This document shows, piece by piece, positions 41,321-42,601 of a stretch of 42,601 nucleotides of DNA. This DNA is from an uncultured Clostridium sp. (GTDB lineage: Bacteria; Bacillota; Clostridia; Clostridiales; Clostridiaceae): positions 1 to 42,601 of the forward strand of contig UQQU01000025.1 of NCBI GenBank assembly GCA_900543325.1, given 5' to 3'. The position numbers and the translations under genes are program-made. The notes beneath the pieces were generated by a model, which made no database searches, was not told the origin of the DNA, and saw nothing but the letters and a program-made list of their open reading frames with translations. The number at the start of each line of letters is the position of its first letter. Position 1 is the first letter of the stretch.

Positions 41321-41342
41321 TATCTAAATCAAAATTTAGATA
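41321..41342. other. perfect 9-bp hairpin between yccF and nupC
   Basis: TATCTAAAT-CAAA-ATTTAGATA, with no U-run after it on either strand. It could be a weak terminator for the upstream gene, an operator for nupC, or chance in AT-rich sequence. Confidence 0.35.
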
Positions 41343-41363
41343 AACACTATTATCGAAGGCTTA

Positions 41364-41726
41364 TTATCTAACTTCTTTTCCAAATGGCATTAATGATAAC
41401 TTGGCCATTTTTAGAGATTGCATTGCAAAAGGTATTCCTATAATAGTAATACATAAAAATAATGCACTAACTAAATTCGCAATACATAACTCCAATCCAC
41501 CAAATATTATCCATAATATATTTAATATTAAGCTTCCTCCACTATCACTAACTGTAATTACATCTTTTCCAAAAGGCGCAAATTGAAGCCTTGCCATCTT
41601 AAAACATTGTAATCCTACTGGTATTCCTATAATACTAATACACCAAAGTATTCCTACAAACAGCCATCCTAGTGCTCCCAAAAAACCTCCAAATATAAAC
41701 CAAATTATATTTCCTAAACATGACAT
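41364..41726 (-). CDS. YccF-family (DUF307) small membrane protein
   Basis: A 120-residue protein with two similar halves. Each has a hydrophobic pair of helices followed by a conserved cytoplasmic-looking segment: IGIPVGLQCFKMARLQFAPF with GKDV, and IGIPFAMQSLKMAKLSLMPF with GKEV. This internal repeat is the hallmark of the YccF/DUF307 family, found widely in bacteria with no defined function. About four membrane segments. RBS AGGAG. It is probably a single gene or weakly cotranscribed with nupC. Confidence 0.87.
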   Translation of the reverse strand: MSCLGNIIWFIFGGFLGALGWLFVGILWCISIIGIPVGLQCFKMARLQFAPFGKDVITVSDSGGSLILNILWIIFGGLELCIANLVSALFLCITIIGIPFAMQSLKMAKLSLMPFGKEVR

Positions 41727-42009
41727 ATTATCACTCCTAAAGTTATCCTATTATTAATACTAAAATTTAAACTTTTATCTAATAAACCTTAATTTTTAAA
41801 TAATCTATATAATCCTTTACTAATCAGATGTTTTATTTTTATCGAATTTTGTAGCATGAAACAGACTTCATAGATTATATATCTATATACATATAAATAT
41901 CAATAATAATTTATTAAGCCTATAAAATATTATTATATCATCATATTTTTATTATTTAATAATGTAGCTTAATACTATTAGCCCTATAAACTCAAAATAT
42001 GCAGACATC
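41727..42009. other. gene-free AT-rich spacer
   Basis: It holds the upstream regions of two divergent units (yccF and leuS). I see no open frame with a ribosome binding site, no strong hairpin and no known RNA motif in this stretch. Confidence 0.5.
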
Positions 42010-42039
42010 TTGACTTATTCTAATAAATTACTATATAAT
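42010..42039 (+). promoter_or_regulatory. possible upstream promoter of leuS
   Basis: -35 TTGACT, 18-base spacer, -10 TATAAT. It would give a transcript starting about 60 bases before the T-box. It is secondary to the nearer promoter. Confidence 0.45.
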
Positions 42040-42074
42040 TAATTATTGTTTAAAATATTAATAAAATATTTTTA

Positions 42075-42102
42075 TTGCTTTGAAAAGGAGTAGTACTATA
42101 AT
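42075..42102 (+). promoter_or_regulatory. promoter of the leuS T-box transcript
   Basis: -35 TTGCTT, 16-base spacer, -10 TATAAT. The expected start lies just ahead of stem I of the T-box, the usual distance. Confidence 0.65.
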
Positions 42103-42104
42103 AT

Positions 42105-42306
42105 TGTAGTCTTAAGAGAGCTGTTGGTTGCTGAGAAACAGTGATACACTTATAGGAACTTGCCTTGGAGCTTACTTGTTTAGAAGCAAGTACGGAATCC
42201 CCGTTACAGATTTAAGTGAGAAAAATTTAATTTTTAATTTTTCTAATAAGAGTGGTACCGCGAAATATAGCTTTTCGTCTCTTAATTGAGATGAAAGGCT
42301 TTTTTT
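42105..42306 (+). promoter_or_regulatory. T-box riboswitch, leucine specific
   Basis: An untranslated leader with the T-box order: stem I region starting AAGAGAGCTG, a specifier loop (GGAACTTGCC, with CTT at 42159-42161 read as the Leu codon and followed by a purine), the T-box core GAGTGGTACCGCG (42250-42262) and a terminator hairpin AGCTTTTCGTCTC with GAGATGAAAGGCT followed by seven T. Uncharged leucyl-tRNA would pair with the specifier and the T-box core to prevent termination. The TTG that overlaps the specifier by two bases is also Leu, so specificity is the same either way. Confidence 0.93.
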
Positions 42307-42375
42307 ATATATTTTTATTAATTTAGGGAATAATTAATTGATATATTTCCATTACATCTAAGGAGGGTTAAAACT

Positions 42376-42601
42376 ATGAGTAACTACGGAACTGCCATCG
42401 ATAAAAAATGGCAAAAGAAGTGGGAAGAAACTGAACTTTACAAATTCAATCCAGATGCAGAGGGTGAAAAACTTTACGTTTTAGAAATGTTCTCTTATCC
42501 ATCAGGAAGCCAATTACATGCTGGTCACTGGTTTAACTACGGACCTGTTGATTCATGGGCAAGATTAAAGAAAATGCAAGGATACAATGTATTCCAACCA
42601 A
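42376..42601 (+). CDS. leuS: leucyl-tRNA synthetase, N-terminal part
   Basis: The first 75 residues of a class I synthetase, running off the window. MSNYGTAIDKKWQKKWEE and the segment around YVLEMFSYPSGSQLHAGHWF are characteristic of bacterial LeuS; LHAGH is its HIGH-type ATP-binding motif. RBS AGGAGGG nine bases upstream. Control by the Leu T-box directly upstream confirms the identity. Confidence 0.95.
   Translation, partial: MSNYGTAIDKKWQKKWEETELYKFNPDAEGEKLYVLEMFSYPSGSQLHAGHWFNYGPVDSWARLKKMQGYNVFQP

Noticed and set aside
41252..41363. A purine riboswitch in front of the nucleoside transporter
   Set aside because: The gap lacks the conserved three-way-junction sequences of the purine aptamer; only a simple 9-bp hairpin is seen.

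Overview
The window is strongly AT-rich. Its genes use Gram-positive AGGAGG-type ribosome binding sites, and its promoters are sigma-A-like. It also carries a leucyl-tRNA synthetase T-box, a reverse rubrerythrin and a beta-type (ferredoxin-like-domain) DAHP synthase pair. Together these point to an anaerobic Firmicute, most likely Clostridium sensu stricto; I cannot name the species. Most genes lie on the minus strand. It looks like ordinary chromosome: no phage, transposase, CRISPR array, rRNA or tRNA gene is visible.

Layout. Bases 1-4300 hold the tail of an unknown gene, a nucleoid-associated protein, a LysR regulator divergent from an MFS transporter, and a TetR regulator. Bases 4500-10900 hold a Fur-type iron/siderophore uptake operon (binding lipoprotein, two permeases, ATPase, MFS protein), divergent from an AraC-type regulator. 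Bases 10900-15800 hold a sugar-isomerase-like protein, a two-component system translationally coupled to a UBA-like/membrane protein, a paralogue of that protein, and a transporter split into two half-size genes. Bases 16100-24650 hold a lone type II dehydroquinase gene, a GntR-ABC operon of the YtrA type, a CYTH protein, two tandem polysaccharide deacetylases, a zinc-ribbon/TM2 protein and a FUSC-family membrane protein.

Bases 24800-34380 form the core of the window: one minus-strand operon for the common aromatic pathway plus Phe and Tyr branches, in the order aroF-aroB-aroA-aroC-pheA-aroE-aroK-aroF(2)-tyrA. It starts from a near-consensus promoter and ends at a strong hairpin. Between promoter and first gene I found a 43-codon open frame with its own ribosome binding site. 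Sixteen of its codons are Phe, Tyr or Trp, all within residues 12-39, and a rho-independent terminator follows. The segments around the end of this frame are complementary to the terminator. This has the architecture of ribosome-mediated attenuation by a leader peptide, which is unexpected in a lineage where aromatic genes are usually controlled by T-boxes. It is the main discovery candidate here.

Bases 34400-42601 hold a cardiolipin synthase, a reverse rubrerythrin with a PerR-like box inside its promoter, a second two-component system with a large sensor, a nucleoside transporter, a YccF-family protein, and a Leu T-box leader in front of leuS, which runs off the window end. Several intergenic gaps hold inverted-repeat elements of at least two families: one AT-rich and MITE-like, one an unusually GC-rich hairpin.
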